This document shows, in pieces, positions 6,884 through 14,442 of a stretch of 32,728 nt of DNA. A program made the position numbers and the translations under genes. The stretch lies in contig CAJUJY010000041.1 in NCBI GenBank assembly GCA_910586555.1, positions 1-32,728 on the forward strand, written 5' to 3'. The stretch's first letter is position 1, and every line of letters begins with the position of its first letter. The DNA comes from an uncultured Lachnospiraceae bacterium (GTDB lineage: Bacteria > Bacillota > Clostridia > Lachnospirales > Lachnospiraceae). The notes below the pieces were generated by a model. It saw only the letters and a program-made list of their open reading frames with translations. It ran no database searches and was not told the origin of the DNA.

Positions 6884-7945
6884 TCAGTTTTTTGTCCTTT
6901 CCTGTTCCAGTATTTTTTTATAATATTCCTTTGTTTCTTCCCATTGCCAGTCTGTCCCATCTTCTATTCCAAACTGTTCTTTTAATACTTTTCCCATATA
7001 ATTTGTTACTTTTATGCCTCCCCATATATTTCCATGCCCGGCGTCAGCATTATCTTCTTTAAAATTATAATTTACTTTTTTATATAAAACTTTCTCATTA
7101 AAATCAATATATAAAAGCCCGTTTTCATCTGCATATTTTTGCACTGTAATATTTTTCTCTGCTGTCCCTGCCATAGAGGGTGTTTTTACAAGGATTAATG
7201 GTATATTTTCCTGTTTGCACAAATCTGTTATCTTTTCAAGGTATTCCCTCATAAGCTGTACCATATCTATGCCATTTCCTGATTCTTCTGCTGTTTTTTC
7301 AAATGGCAGGTAGTCTTCTTCACCAACGCATGTTACAAGTGGTGTATAACCTTTTAATTCATAGTTGTTTCCCATTTCACTTAATTTAAAATCTTTCTCA
7401 CTAAGACTTGCCCACCTTGTATGGTAACGTATATTTGGAAGGTAGTAGCTTAACAGGGACTGTTTATTATCAAGGCTGCATATTGTTTTTACTGCTTCCA
7501 TCTTTGTCTGTGACCACTTCATATAGTCAAATGCTTTCCTTGTACAGCTTTCATCGGTATTTAATGCTTCCCCGTCCCTGTATGTAAATAAAATATAACA
7601 TTCAAGCACAACAGCTTCTGGATGCTGGTATTTAAGTGCTTCCCTTAGCCAGAAATAAGATGTAACAAGATTCTGCTGTTCACAGCCTAAATTATAACTT
7701 GTAATCCCATAATTATTATATAGCTCTTGTGGAATAAAAAATGATGCTGCATGGCTGCTGCCAAAAAATAATACATCAGCCGAATTTTTTTCGATTTTAT
7801 AAAATCCAAGGCATGTAGAGGTTGTTGGCCAGATATTTTCAATAAAAAATTTTGGCACTATTAACTGGAATATATATTTTAAACATATACATAAAATACA
7901 TATAAAAACCATACATCTGCATACAAATTTCCAATGTTTTTTCAT
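6884..7945 (-). CDS. SGNH-hydrolase-like partner of MBOAT acyltransferase
   Basis: A 353-residue membrane-anchored protein, probably acting outside the cytoplasmic membrane. An uncleaved signal anchor occupies about residues 8-30. A GxSH nucleophile motif (FGSSHAAS, Ser about 64) and a C-terminal DAGHGNIWG that can supply the Asp/His fit the SGNH/AlgX-DltD-like fold. The immediately upstream MBOAT gene, 3 nt away, indicates a two-component system. By analogy with AlgI/AlgJ, PatA/PatB and DltB/DltD, the MBOAT passes an acyl (often acetyl) group across the membrane and the SGNH protein transfers it to an envelope glycan. The acceptor is unknown. The ATG at 7945 has GGAGG upstream inside the end of the preceding gene region. 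Confidence 0.75.
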   Translation of the reverse strand: MKKHWKFVCRCMVFICILCICLKYIFQLIVPKFFIENIWPTTSTCLGFYKIEKNSADVLFFGSSHAASFFIPQELYNNYGITSYNLGCEQQNLVTSYFWLREALKYQHPEAVVLECYILFTYRDGEALNTDESCTRKAFDYMKWSQTKMEAVKTICSLDNKQSLLSYYLPNIRYHTRWASLSEKDFKLSEMGNNYELKGYTPLVTCVGEEDYLPFEKTAEESGNGIDMVQLMREYLEKITDLCKQENIPLILVKTPSMAGTAEKNITVQKYADENGLLYIDFNEKVLYKKVNYNFKEDNADAGHGNIWGGIKVTNYMGKVLKEQFGIEDGTDWQWEETKEYYKKILEQERTKN

Positions 7946-7948
7946 CTG

Positions 7949-9400
7949 TTAAAATCCTCCATAAATAAAATCTTGTGCATTAAAGCCAAATCCATATGTA
8001 CCAAAAACTACAATTCCCAGGATAGCAAAAATATAAATTGTCCAACGGATATAAACAGGCTTTTCTAAAATGCTTTTTCTTATAGAAATATCCTCTTCCT
8101 GCCTTTTTTCTGTAAATACCAGTAATAATACCGATATTATAAGTACTATCCATTCCTTCCAGTTAAGGCCAAGTGTAAATAGGCTGTCATTAAAAAATAT
8201 CCATGGATTATGTACAAAGAACATGCTTTTTAACATAGAAATGCCAGTTTTTAGCCTGTCTGCCCTGAATATAACCCATGCACACATAACAAAGAAAAAT
8301 ACTATTATTCTTTGGGCAGTTTTTTTAATTTTATCTGGCAACTTTAGCCAGGCATACATTTTTTCCTGTAAAGGATTAAGAACTTCACCAGCAATCTGGC
8401 CTGTTGCATGCATAAGCCCCCAGAATATAAACTTATAACCTGCCCCATGCCAGATACCACTAATTGTAAATGTAACCATAAGGTTTAAATATTTTCTGCC
8501 TTTTCCTTTTCTGCTTCCTCCAAGCGGAATATAAATATAATCACGCAGCCAGTTACTAAATGAAATATGCCATCTTCTCCAAAATTCTTTAATAGAAGTT
8601 GCAAAATAAGGATGCATAAAGTTATTAATAACCGTTATTCCAAACATTGCAGCTACACCTTGTGATATTTTTACACATGCAAGAAAATCTGTATACAATT
8701 CCAGGCTGTATAAAATGCCTGCCACAAGTACATAATATCCTGTATATATACCAGGTTCACTAAAAATTTTATCTACAATTACTGCGGCTTTATCCGCAAT
8801 CATAAACTTTAAAAAAAATCCCCATAAAACCATCTGCAAACCTTTTACAAATGTACTTTCATTAAATATATGCCCATTATAAAGCTGCCCTGAAAGCTGG
8901 CTGTAACGTGGAACTGGCCCTTGTATAACCTGTGGAAAAAAAAGAATAAATAACATGTATTTTGCAAAGTTTTTCTGTGCCAGTATTTTTCCAGTGTAAA
9001 TATCTGATAAATAAGATATAATCTGCAATGTATAAAAAGATATCCCCATTGGCACTACCCATGGGATTTGTTCCCTGTGCAGCATATAAACTATAATAAA
9101 ATTGCTGTTTTTAATTGCAAACCAGGGAAGTATTACTAAGATTACCATTATAATAAAAATGGCTTTTGCCTGGCCTGCTGCTTCTTTACATTTTTCTTTA
9201 ATCCGCTGTATAAAAATACCTGCCCCATAGGAAAATATTATAGTGCCAAGAATAATCCACCATCCTGTTTTATATGCAATAAAATAAAATATTACACTTC
9301 CTTCCAGTAATATTATCCATCTAAAACATAATGGTACAATATAATATAAAGCCAGTAAAAGAATTACAAATATGTAAAAGCCAAATGATGTATATGTCAT
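7949..9400 (-). CDS. MBOAT family membrane O-acyltransferase
   Basis: A 483-residue polytopic protein with about 11-12 membrane segments, the normal size for the AlgI/PatA/DltB family. The conserved core is clear: PMGISFYTLQ near 117-126, the RRWHISFSNWLRDYIYIPLG block (His about 278), then SGIWHGAG with the invariant catalytic His at about 318. Function by family: membrane transfer of acyl groups for O-acylation of an exported polysaccharide, peptidoglycan or teichoic acid. No dltA/dltC or polysaccharide gene is adjacent, so the substrate is open. The ATG at 9400 is preceded by AAAGGAAA. It is the first gene of the pair with the SGNH protein and is divergent from the host HTH gene. Confidence 0.88.
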   Translation of the reverse strand: MTYTSFGFYIFVILLLALYYIVPLCFRWIILLEGSVIFYFIAYKTGWWIILGTIIFSYGAGIFIQRIKEKCKEAAGQAKAIFIIMVILVILPWFAIKNSNFIIVYMLHREQIPWVVPMGISFYTLQIISYLSDIYTGKILAQKNFAKYMLFILFFPQVIQGPVPRYSQLSGQLYNGHIFNESTFVKGLQMVLWGFFLKFMIADKAAVIVDKIFSEPGIYTGYYVLVAGILYSLELYTDFLACVKISQGVAAMFGITVINNFMHPYFATSIKEFWRRWHISFSNWLRDYIYIPLGGSRKGKGRKYLNLMVTFTISGIWHGAGYKFIFWGLMHATGQIAGEVLNPLQEKMYAWLKLPDKIKKTAQRIIVFFFVMCAWVIFRADRLKTGISMLKSMFFVHNPWIFFNDSLFTLGLNWKEWIVLIISVLLLVFTEKRQEEDISIRKSILEKPVYIRWTIYIFAILGIVVFGTYGFGFNAQDFIYGGF

Positions 9401-9581
9401 ATCTTTTCCTTTCTGCCATAAAGATACATGCCTCTTAATAATCCTTTTGTATTATCGTCAGTTATGGGCAAAAATATTAGCTATAACTAATGTTTATTTG
9501 TTTCACCTTGTTAATCTGGAGTAAGTACTTCTTTAAAATAATGTAAATACAATTACGAAAACATTGGAGGGAGTATTGGAT

Positions 9582-9818
9582 ATGACAGATTTAGATTTTA
9601 AAACTATTGGCATAAATATTAAAAAAAGAAGGAATTATCTTGGAATTACACAAGAAGCTATTGCGGATTACCTGGATGTAAACCCAAGCCATATTTCAAA
9701 TATTGAATGTGGACGTGCCAACCCATCTTTAACTGTACTTGTAAAAATTGCCAATATGCTCCAGTGCAGTGTAGATGTTTTTATTGAAAAGGAATATACA
9801 TTCCAGGCAGAATTGTAA
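9582..9818 (+). pseudogene. Host XRE-type HTH regulator, 5' part (split by Mu-like element)
   Basis: Residues 1-77 of a host XRE/Cro-type DNA-binding protein (IKKRRNYLGITQEAIADYL, HISNIECGRANPSL), broken near its 3' end by the mobile element. The start is the ATG at 9582, set by GGAGGG at 9566-9571. Reading crosses the AGAAT target duplication into the element and meets TAA at 9816-9818, the first bases of the transposon end. Removing 9814-17409 joins codon GAA (9810-9812) to TGT CTG ACA ... and continues to the stop at 17508-17510, restoring a 110-codon gene. The HTH domain itself is intact, so the shortened product may still bind DNA. Confidence 0.9.
9809..9813. repeat. 5-bp target-site duplication, left (AGAAT)
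   Basis: AGAAT directly abuts the TGT of the left element end. The identical AGAAT follows the ACA of the right end at 17405-17409. Five base pairs is the duplication length made by Mu-type transposases. Confidence 0.93.
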
Positions 9819-9841
9819 AGCGTCCTGCAAAATGTGAAAAA
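9814..9841 (+). repeat. Left terminal inverted repeat / transposase site L1
   Basis: It starts TGTAAAGCG and contains CCTGCAAAATGTGAAAAA. The reverse complement of the right end starts TGTGACGTG and contains CCTGCAAAACGTGAAAAA. This is the expected outermost recognition site for the transposase. Confidence 0.88.
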
Positions 9842-10027
9842 TTCCTTTGTCAAAAAAGCTATAGTTTTCAAGGGTTTCAGCCATTTTTGACAAAGGAATT
9901 AAATTGTGAAAAATGAGGGTACAAAGGAATTATGAGAAACAATAAAAAAAGTCTTTCAATCGCTGATTTTACAAGGATTTCAGCAAAATTGAAAAACTTT
10001 TACATTTTATGGACAAAGGAAAAGTTT
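9840..10027. repeat. Left subterminal repeat array (transposase/accessory sites)
   Basis: A perfect 17-bp inverted repeat, AATTCCTTTGTCAAAAA (9840-9856) with its complement at 9884-9900, is separated by 27 bp. The word ACAAAGGAA recurs at 9890-9898, 9921-9929 and 10014-10022. A second TTGTGAAAAATG site (L2) begins at 9904. A CAAGG(G/A)TTTCAGC word occurs near 9869 and 9972. Multiple copies at each end resemble the L1-L3 / R1-R3 organisation of Mu ends. No coding sequence lies here. Confidence 0.7.
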
Positions 10028-10531
10028 TCATTGTTCTATTTTTTCGTCCAAATTTTCAGTTTTTAGTGCATCCAGTGCTTTAAGCATTTTCTTTTCAATA
10101 TATGCACATACTATTTCTACATCTTGCAAATTGCAATTTTCTATATCTGTTCTATTATAAAATTTATTGATTGCTTCATAGATATTTCCTATATTTTCAA
10201 TAAAAAATTTTTTGCTATTATTTTTAACCTTACTATTATTCAAAATATCAATAGCCACATTTGCTGTCTTTGCACGTTGTAAATTATGGTTTATTTTTAA
10301 TTCTTTAATATCCATGGAAAAAGAGATACATTCATTATCAGAACACAGCCATTCATAATTTACACTATATAACTCTGAAATCAAGCGAAGAACACTATCA
10401 GAAGCGTTTTCCTTTCCAGATTCTATTTTACTAAGATGTGGGCGTGATATCCCCAAACTTTTTGAAAAGTCTTGTTGTGTCAATGAATTATTTAATCTTA
10501 TTTCCTTTATTTTTTCTCCTACTGTTTTCAT
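10028..10531 (-). CDS. XRE-family repressor (cI-like) of the element
   Basis: A 167-residue protein with an N-terminal XRE helix-turn-helix (TQQDFSKSLGISRPHLSKIE, residues about 17-36) and a long helical, lysine-rich C-terminal region without a recognisable peptidase (no LexA-type Ser/Lys), so probably not self-cleaving. The ATG at 10531 is favoured because AGGAG lies 8 nt before it; a GTG nine bases upstream is too close to that site. It is transcribed leftward from the promoter at 10659-10631, opposite to the transposase genes, as expected for a lysogeny repressor acting on the three operator words at 10577-10649. It is more AT-rich than the transposase and capsid genes. Confidence 0.82.
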   Translation of the reverse strand: MKTVGEKIKEIRLNNSLTQQDFSKSLGISRPHLSKIESGKENASDSVLRLISELYSVNYEWLCSDNECISFSMDIKELKINHNLQRAKTANVAIDILNNSKVKNNSKKFFIENIGNIYEAINKFYNRTDIENCNLQDVEIVCAYIEKKMLKALDALKTENLDEKIEQ

Positions 10532-10570
10532 TTCATTCACTCCTTTATGTGGGAATCGTTACATTTCCTC

Positions 10571-10659
10571 TTGACATGTGTGTTTTATTACGTTATAATC
10601 TATTTAGATGTAATAAAACACACATTTTATATTATAAGTGTTTTATTACATTATATCAA
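10571..10659. promoter_or_regulatory. Lysogeny switch: face-to-face promoters with three operators
   Basis: Rightward early promoter: TTGACA (10571-10576), 17-bp spacer, TATAAT (10594-10599). Leftward repressor promoter on the other strand: TTGATA (10659-10654), 17-bp spacer, TATAAT (10636-10631). The word GTGTTTTATTAC occurs at 10580-10591 inside the spacer of the first promoter, inverted at 10610-10621 between the two, and at 10638-10649 inside the spacer of the second. The first two copies form a 15-bp perfect inverted repeat (10577-10591 and 10610-10624). A repressor bound to these sites could block either promoter. The two transcripts would overlap at their 5' ends. Confidence 0.85.
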
Positions 10660-10686
10660 GCATTTTTGAAAGGGGGGCAATATATA

Positions 10687-10935
10687 TTGGCTACACGAAC
10701 AGACAATAAAACACCTTTAGGAAAGCTGATATTAAAAAGACTATACCTAAAAGGCAAGAATCAGGCATGGTTAGCGGAACAGATAGGGGCAAATCCTAAC
10801 CATATCAGCGTTCTCTGTTCCAGAATTAAAAACCCAAAGGTAGAAACCCTGAAAAAGCTGTCAAAAGCCTTAGAAATTGAATTAGAGGACTTATATAGGG
10901 CAGTTGCTGAAACTGTAGAGATAACAGAAAAGTAA
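10687..10935 (+). CDS. Ner-like small HTH protein of the element
   Basis: An 82-residue XRE-type DNA-binding protein (NQAWLAEQIGANPNHISVL, residues about 22-40; KVETLKKLSKALEIELEDLY). I set the start at TTG 10687: the frame has no suitable ATG and GGGGGG (10672-10677) lies 9 nt upstream. It is the first gene downstream of the early promoter and precedes the transposase by 34 bp, the position of ner in Mu. By analogy it would dampen early transcription; this is inferred. A stand-alone HTH of the kind found in many Firmicute elements is the alternative. Confidence 0.75.
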   Translation: MATRTDNKTPLGKLILKRLYLKGKNQAWLAEQIGANPNHISVLCSRIKNPKVETLKKLSKALEIELEDLYRAVAETVEITEK

Positions 10936-10969
10936 TTCTCAACATTTTTGTCAAAGGTGGTGTTACAGC

Positions 10970-12949
10970 ATGGCATGGTTAGCAACAAAGGAAGCCGCTG
11001 AACTGTTGGGATATTCGGAACGGGCAATAAGAAATAAAGCAAAGAATGGCGAATATGTATACCGCTATATTCCATCCTCTACAGGTCGTGGCGGCAGGAA
11101 AATGGAAATTTCTATGGAATCTCTTCCAGAACAGGCACAGAAAGCCTATCACAATCAAACCAATGGTGATTCTCAATTCGTTGTCAACACGGATTACACC
11201 AGCACAAACGCACAGAAGAAAAAAGGCGAACTAAGAGCCTTGGCGGTATCGGAATACCGTAAATTTGAAAAGAAAGCAATCAAAGGGGGAATGACACGGA
11301 AAGGTGATATCAGGGCTGCATTTGTCAACCAATGGAACAAAGAGCATGGCGATTTCCAGCTCACCTCAAAATCCCTGTACGACTGGCAGAAAAAAAGCAA
11401 GTCTGGGCAGGTGGAAAAGCTCACGGACAAGAGGGGCGGCTATAACAGGGGGCAAAGCTCAATCCCCAAAGATTACATGGAATTATTTGATTCCCTGTAC
11501 CTCCAGCAGACAAAGCCATCCATAGAATCCTGTTTCAGGGATGTACAGATGGAAGCCAACAGGAACGGTGACGTTATCCCCGGAATCAAGGCTTTCCGCA
11601 ACTATGTGAGGAACATGGATAAAGCAATGTGCATAAGGGCAAGGGAAGGGCAGAAAGCCTTTGATGATAAGTGTATGCCATACATAGAACGGGATTATTC
11701 ACTTCTGCATCCTAATCAGTTCTGGGTATCAGACCATCATTTATGGGATATATTCGTCAGAGTGCCTGACAACAAAGGCGGCTGGAAGCTGGAAAGACCT
11801 TGGGGAAGCTACTGGATGGACATGAGGACACGCAAAATCATGTCAAGCATCATCCGCACGGAATCGCCAAACTCTGATGTAGTTCTTTGCAGTTTTGGCT
11901 TAGGGGTTGAACATTTTGGGATTCCGAATGGTGTCCGGCTTGATAATGGAAAAGATTACAAGGCTCGTGACATGTTTTATCCTGAAGGGCATTATATCGT
12001 TTCTGAAGATGATGAAAGGAAAATTTTCAGAAGCCTTGCATCCAACTTACAGATAGATGTAACCTATGCAATCCCATATAATGCCAAGGCAAAACCGATT
12101 GAAAGGGTATTCAACACTTTCGAGGAACAGTTAGGGAAAAAATACCCTTCCTATGCAGGAAGCAACGCAAAACAGCGTCCAGAGGATTTGAAAGAACTGG
12201 ACATAATGGATGTGATAACGCTGGAAGAGTTTATAGAACACCATAACCGCTATGTGTATGAAATCTATAACAATGCAAAACATTCAGGGGATGCAATGGG
12301 CGGTAAAAGCCCTAACCAGGCATATGCTGACATTCCTTTCACAATCCGCAGGGCATCAAAGGAAGTATTGTATTTCAGCCTTATGCGTGTAAAGGGTCAG
12401 CGTACTGTACAGCGGAATGGCATTACATTTAAAGGCATCCATTTCTATAATGACAACTGCATAAATTATATCGGTCAGAAAGTCACTGCAAGATATGACC
12501 CTACAAAACCGGAAATTTTATATGTCTTTGACGTAAATGAAAACTTCTTATTTGTAGCTGAGGAAATACAAAAGCAGGGATGGAATCTGACGGATGAAGA
12601 TTACCAGAGGGAAAACCAGCGTAAGAAGATAGCCAGACAGAAAGCGTTAAATTCCTATACCGCTGATAACGTGGTAAGAAGCACCGAAGCAGTCGGGGAG
12701 CGGCTGAAACGTCAGGCTGAAAGCATGGAACAGACAGAAGCCGCAAAGCCGAAAACAGTTGAGATTGTCAGGAATGAAAAGATTGAGGAAAACATCAGAC
12801 GCATTTCAATGTCTGACATGGAACGGAATTATGAGGATGTCCTCAACCAGAACAGGGCAAGGAAAAAAGCAGTGTCCGAAAGACAGAAAGGTTTTGCCGA
12901 CAAATTCAAAAAGAAAATGCTGGACAGGGCTTATGAAAAACAGGCATAA
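10970..12949 (+). CDS. MuA-type DDE transposase
   Basis: A 659-residue DNA transposase, close to MuA length, that would bind the terminal repeats and catalyse strand transfer with 5-bp target duplication. The N terminus is a Mu-type winged-helix DNA-binding domain (KEAAELLGYSERAIRNKA, residues about 7-24). A further DNA-binding region lies at about 85-200. The RNase-H catalytic core carries an apparent DDE triad: Asp255 (WVSDHH), Asp325 (VRLDNGKDY) and Glu378 (AKPIERVF). The spacing of 70 and 53 residues is close to that of MuA. The C-terminal ~100 residues are basic and coiled, where MuA contacts MuB and ClpX. ATG 10970 is preceded by AAAGGTGG. The ATPase gene follows after 12 bp in one operon. 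It appears intact and probably active. Confidence 0.95.
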   Translation: MAWLATKEAAELLGYSERAIRNKAKNGEYVYRYIPSSTGRGGRKMEISMESLPEQAQKAYHNQTNGDSQFVVNTDYTSTNAQKKKGELRALAVSEYRKFEKKAIKGGMTRKGDIRAAFVNQWNKEHGDFQLTSKSLYDWQKKSKSGQVEKLTDKRGGYNRGQSSIPKDYMELFDSLYLQQTKPSIESCFRDVQMEANRNGDVIPGIKAFRNYVRNMDKAMCIRAREGQKAFDDKCMPYIERDYSLLHPNQFWVSDHHLWDIFVRVPDNKGGWKLERPWGSYWMDMRTRKIMSSIIRTESPNSDVVLCSFGLGVEHFGIPNGVRLDNGKDYKARDMFYPEGHYIVSEDDERKIFRSLASNLQIDVTYAIPYNAKAKPIERVFNTFEEQLGKKYPSYAGSNAKQRPEDLKELDIMDVITLEEFIEHHNRYVYEIYNNAKHSGDAMGGKSPNQAYADIPFTIRRASKEVLYFSLMRVKGQRTVQRNGITFKGIHFYNDNCINYIGQKVTARYDPTKPEILYVFDVNENFLFVAEEIQKQGWNLTDEDYQRENQRKKIARQKALNSYTADNVVRSTEAVGERLKRQAESMEQTEAAKPKTVEIVRNEKIEENIRRISMSDMERNYEDVLNQNRARKKAVSERQKGFADKFKKKMLDRAYEKQA

Positions 12950-12961
12950 GAAAGGAGCAGT

Positions 12962-13666
12962 ATGAACAAGGTAGAAATAGCACACACGCAGACACTTGAT
13001 GATATTATCATGGCGGTTTCTTTTGCAGAAGCCGCAGGGGATATATCGCTAATCTATGGGGATGCAGGGCTTGGGAAAACAGTTTCCTTAAAGCAGTACA
13101 CAAAGATGCACCCTGATGTAATCTATATAGAGTTAAAGGATTGTGACAAGTCGGTGAAGGGGGTTTGTGAAAAGGTACTTTCCTGCATCGGGAAGTTACA
13201 GCGTGGAACGGACAGGGTTCTTGTGGATGCAATCACCGATTACCTGACCGCCACACCAAAGCTGATTATCATTGATGAAGCACAGCATCTGTCCATCCGG
13301 GCATTGGAAAACCTTCGGGCAATCAATGACGTGACGGAATCAGGGATTGTATTATGCGGCAACCCTACAGTATATGACAGGATGCATGGCAGGGGGCAGG
13401 CACATTTTGCACAGCTCTACAGCAGGATTGGTATCCGCAGGCATATCACAGAGCCGTCACTGGAAGATATAACAGCTATTTTCAATCCGTATGCACTGGA
13501 TAAGGAAAGCCTGTTATACCTCCATGAATTAGCCTTACAGCGTGGCGGTATCAGGAATTGCGTAAAGGTTCTTAACATTGCCTTGCAGTTCCGGGATAAT
13601 GAAAAAGAACCCCTTAGTATTGACCACCTGCAATCAGCGTACCAGCTTAGGAATGGCGAACAATAA
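12962..13666 (+). CDS. MuB-type AAA ATPase (target capture)
   Basis: A 234-residue AAA ATPase expected to bind target DNA non-specifically and activate the transposase. Walker A is YGDAGLGKT (Gly33-Thr40) and Walker B is LIIIDEAQ (Asp105, Glu106). A sensor-like LCGNPTVYDR follows, then a C-terminal helical domain with RGGIRNCVKVLNIAL. It is shorter than Mu MuB (about 312 residues) because it lacks the N-terminal HTH domain, which makes it similar in layout to short TniB/ExeA-like ATPases. The start ATG follows AAAGGAGC. It ends next to the hairpin at 13673-13698. Confidence 0.9.
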   Translation: MNKVEIAHTQTLDDIIMAVSFAEAAGDISLIYGDAGLGKTVSLKQYTKMHPDVIYIELKDCDKSVKGVCEKVLSCIGKLQRGTDRVLVDAITDYLTATPKLIIIDEAQHLSIRALENLRAINDVTESGIVLCGNPTVYDRMHGRGQAHFAQLYSRIGIRRHITEPSLEDITAIFNPYALDKESLLYLHELALQRGGIRNCVKVLNIALQFRDNEKEPLSIDHLQSAYQLRNGEQ

Positions 13667-13672
13667 TAAGAG

Positions 13673-13698
13673 GTATAGGGAGCGGCCACTCCCTATAC
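13673..13698. terminator. Perfect hairpin after the ATPase gene
   Basis: GTATAGGGAG (13673-13682) pairs exactly with CTCCCTATAC (13689-13698) around a 6-nt loop, 7 bp after the ATPase stop. No strong T-run follows, so it may attenuate or process rather than fully stop transcription into the next gene. Confidence 0.5.
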
Positions 13699-13757
13699 TA
13701 ATTATACAGCCTTTTTAAGCTATACACAAGTTTTTTGTCAGAAAGGATGATAATAAT

Positions 13758-14057
13758 ATGATTGGATTTATGGAAGAAAGCAAAACATTGAATGAAGCTG
13801 TTGATTTTAACAAGGACAATATCTTTGAATACATATTCTTTATACATCACAGCCGGAATGCTGACAAGTTCGGAAAAACAGCAACCCCCAAGCAGGAAAA
13901 GATTATACAAAGCATCTATTCTTTAAACATGGGGGAGGATGAAAGGTTTGAATTGGAATCACTTCTTACTGAAACCATGTGTGATGTATCAGAATATGCT
14001 TACAAGTCGGGGTTCATTGATGCCTGTAAGCTCATGCATACCCTTAACTCATTTTAG
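13758..14057 (+). CDS. Small acidic protein of unknown function in the element
   Basis: A 99-residue acidic, largely helical protein with a good ribosome-binding site (GAAAGGATG) before ATG 13758. Visible features: NIFEYIFFIHHSRNA near the start and a C-terminal YAYKSGFIDACKLMHTL helix. No catalytic motif, membrane segment or signal peptide is evident. It is the last early-strand gene before the convergent terminator, a position where Mu-like phages carry assorted accessory proteins. I do not recognise its family with certainty. Confidence 0.65.
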   Translation: MIGFMEESKTLNEAVDFNKDNIFEYIFFIHHSRNADKFGKTATPKQEKIIQSIYSLNMGEDERFELESLLTETMCDVSEYAYKSGFIDACKLMHTLNSF

Positions 14058-14076
14058 GTCAGATAAGCAATTATGG

Positions 14077-14125
14077 AATTACCCACGTTCTAATAGCGTT
14101 ATTACGCGTTATAACGTGGGTAATT
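14077..14125. terminator. Convergent terminator between early and late operons
   Basis: AATTACCCACGTT (14077-14089) pairs perfectly with AACGTGGGTAATT (14113-14125), and the 23-nt interior contains GCG/CGC that can extend the fold. TTGTTTC follows on the plus strand. Lying between the stops of two converging operons, it is probably a two-way terminator. Confidence 0.75.
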
Positions 14126-14160
14126 TTGTTTCAGTGTAGAAATATTGCATATACTATCAT

Positions 14161-14442
14161 CTAAGGCGGATTTAAGCCTTTTACAATGTTGCTGATGTGT
14201 TTTGCTGTCAGGTTGTACTTTTGTGATAGCTCTGCCAGATTATGCCCGTTATATTCCTGAATGATAAGGCGGTTTCTTGCGTTCCGTAAAACACTTTCCT
14301 GCATTGGAAAATAGAGTTCATCCCCCATAGCATACCGGCACAGCTTTAGGAAGTTATCCAGCCCAATCAGGCTGACAACAGGCTGGTAAGTTTCAGGTAT
14401 GTCAGATACATCCACATGCTTCAAAAGCACATCATTATCCAT
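14161..14442 (-). CDS. Mor-family transcription activator
   Basis: A protein of about 93 residues matching the Mor activator family, which turns on late genes in Mu-like phages by binding a dyad upstream of a promoter with a poor -35. Conserved features are VSLIGLDNFLKLCRY, then ELYFP, then the helix-turn-helix YNGHNLAELSQKYNLTAKHISNIVK. I prefer ATG 14442: GGGG lies about 8 nt before it, while the longer form from 14472 would overlap the protease gene by 38 nt. With this start the overlap is 8 nt. Unusually, it is the last gene of the head operon, whereas in Mu mor precedes the late genes. Autoactivation is possible. Confidence 0.82.
   Translation of the reverse strand: MDNDVLLKHVDVSDIPETYQPVVSLIGLDNFLKLCRYAMGDELYFPMQESVLRNARNRLIIQEYNGHNLAELSQKYNLTAKHISNIVKGLNPP

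Noticed and set aside
10438..10686. An N-terminal extension of the Ner-like protein (ORF open from 10438)
   Set aside because: It would run through the operators, both promoters and the repressor start; the HTH protein starts sensibly at TTG 10687.
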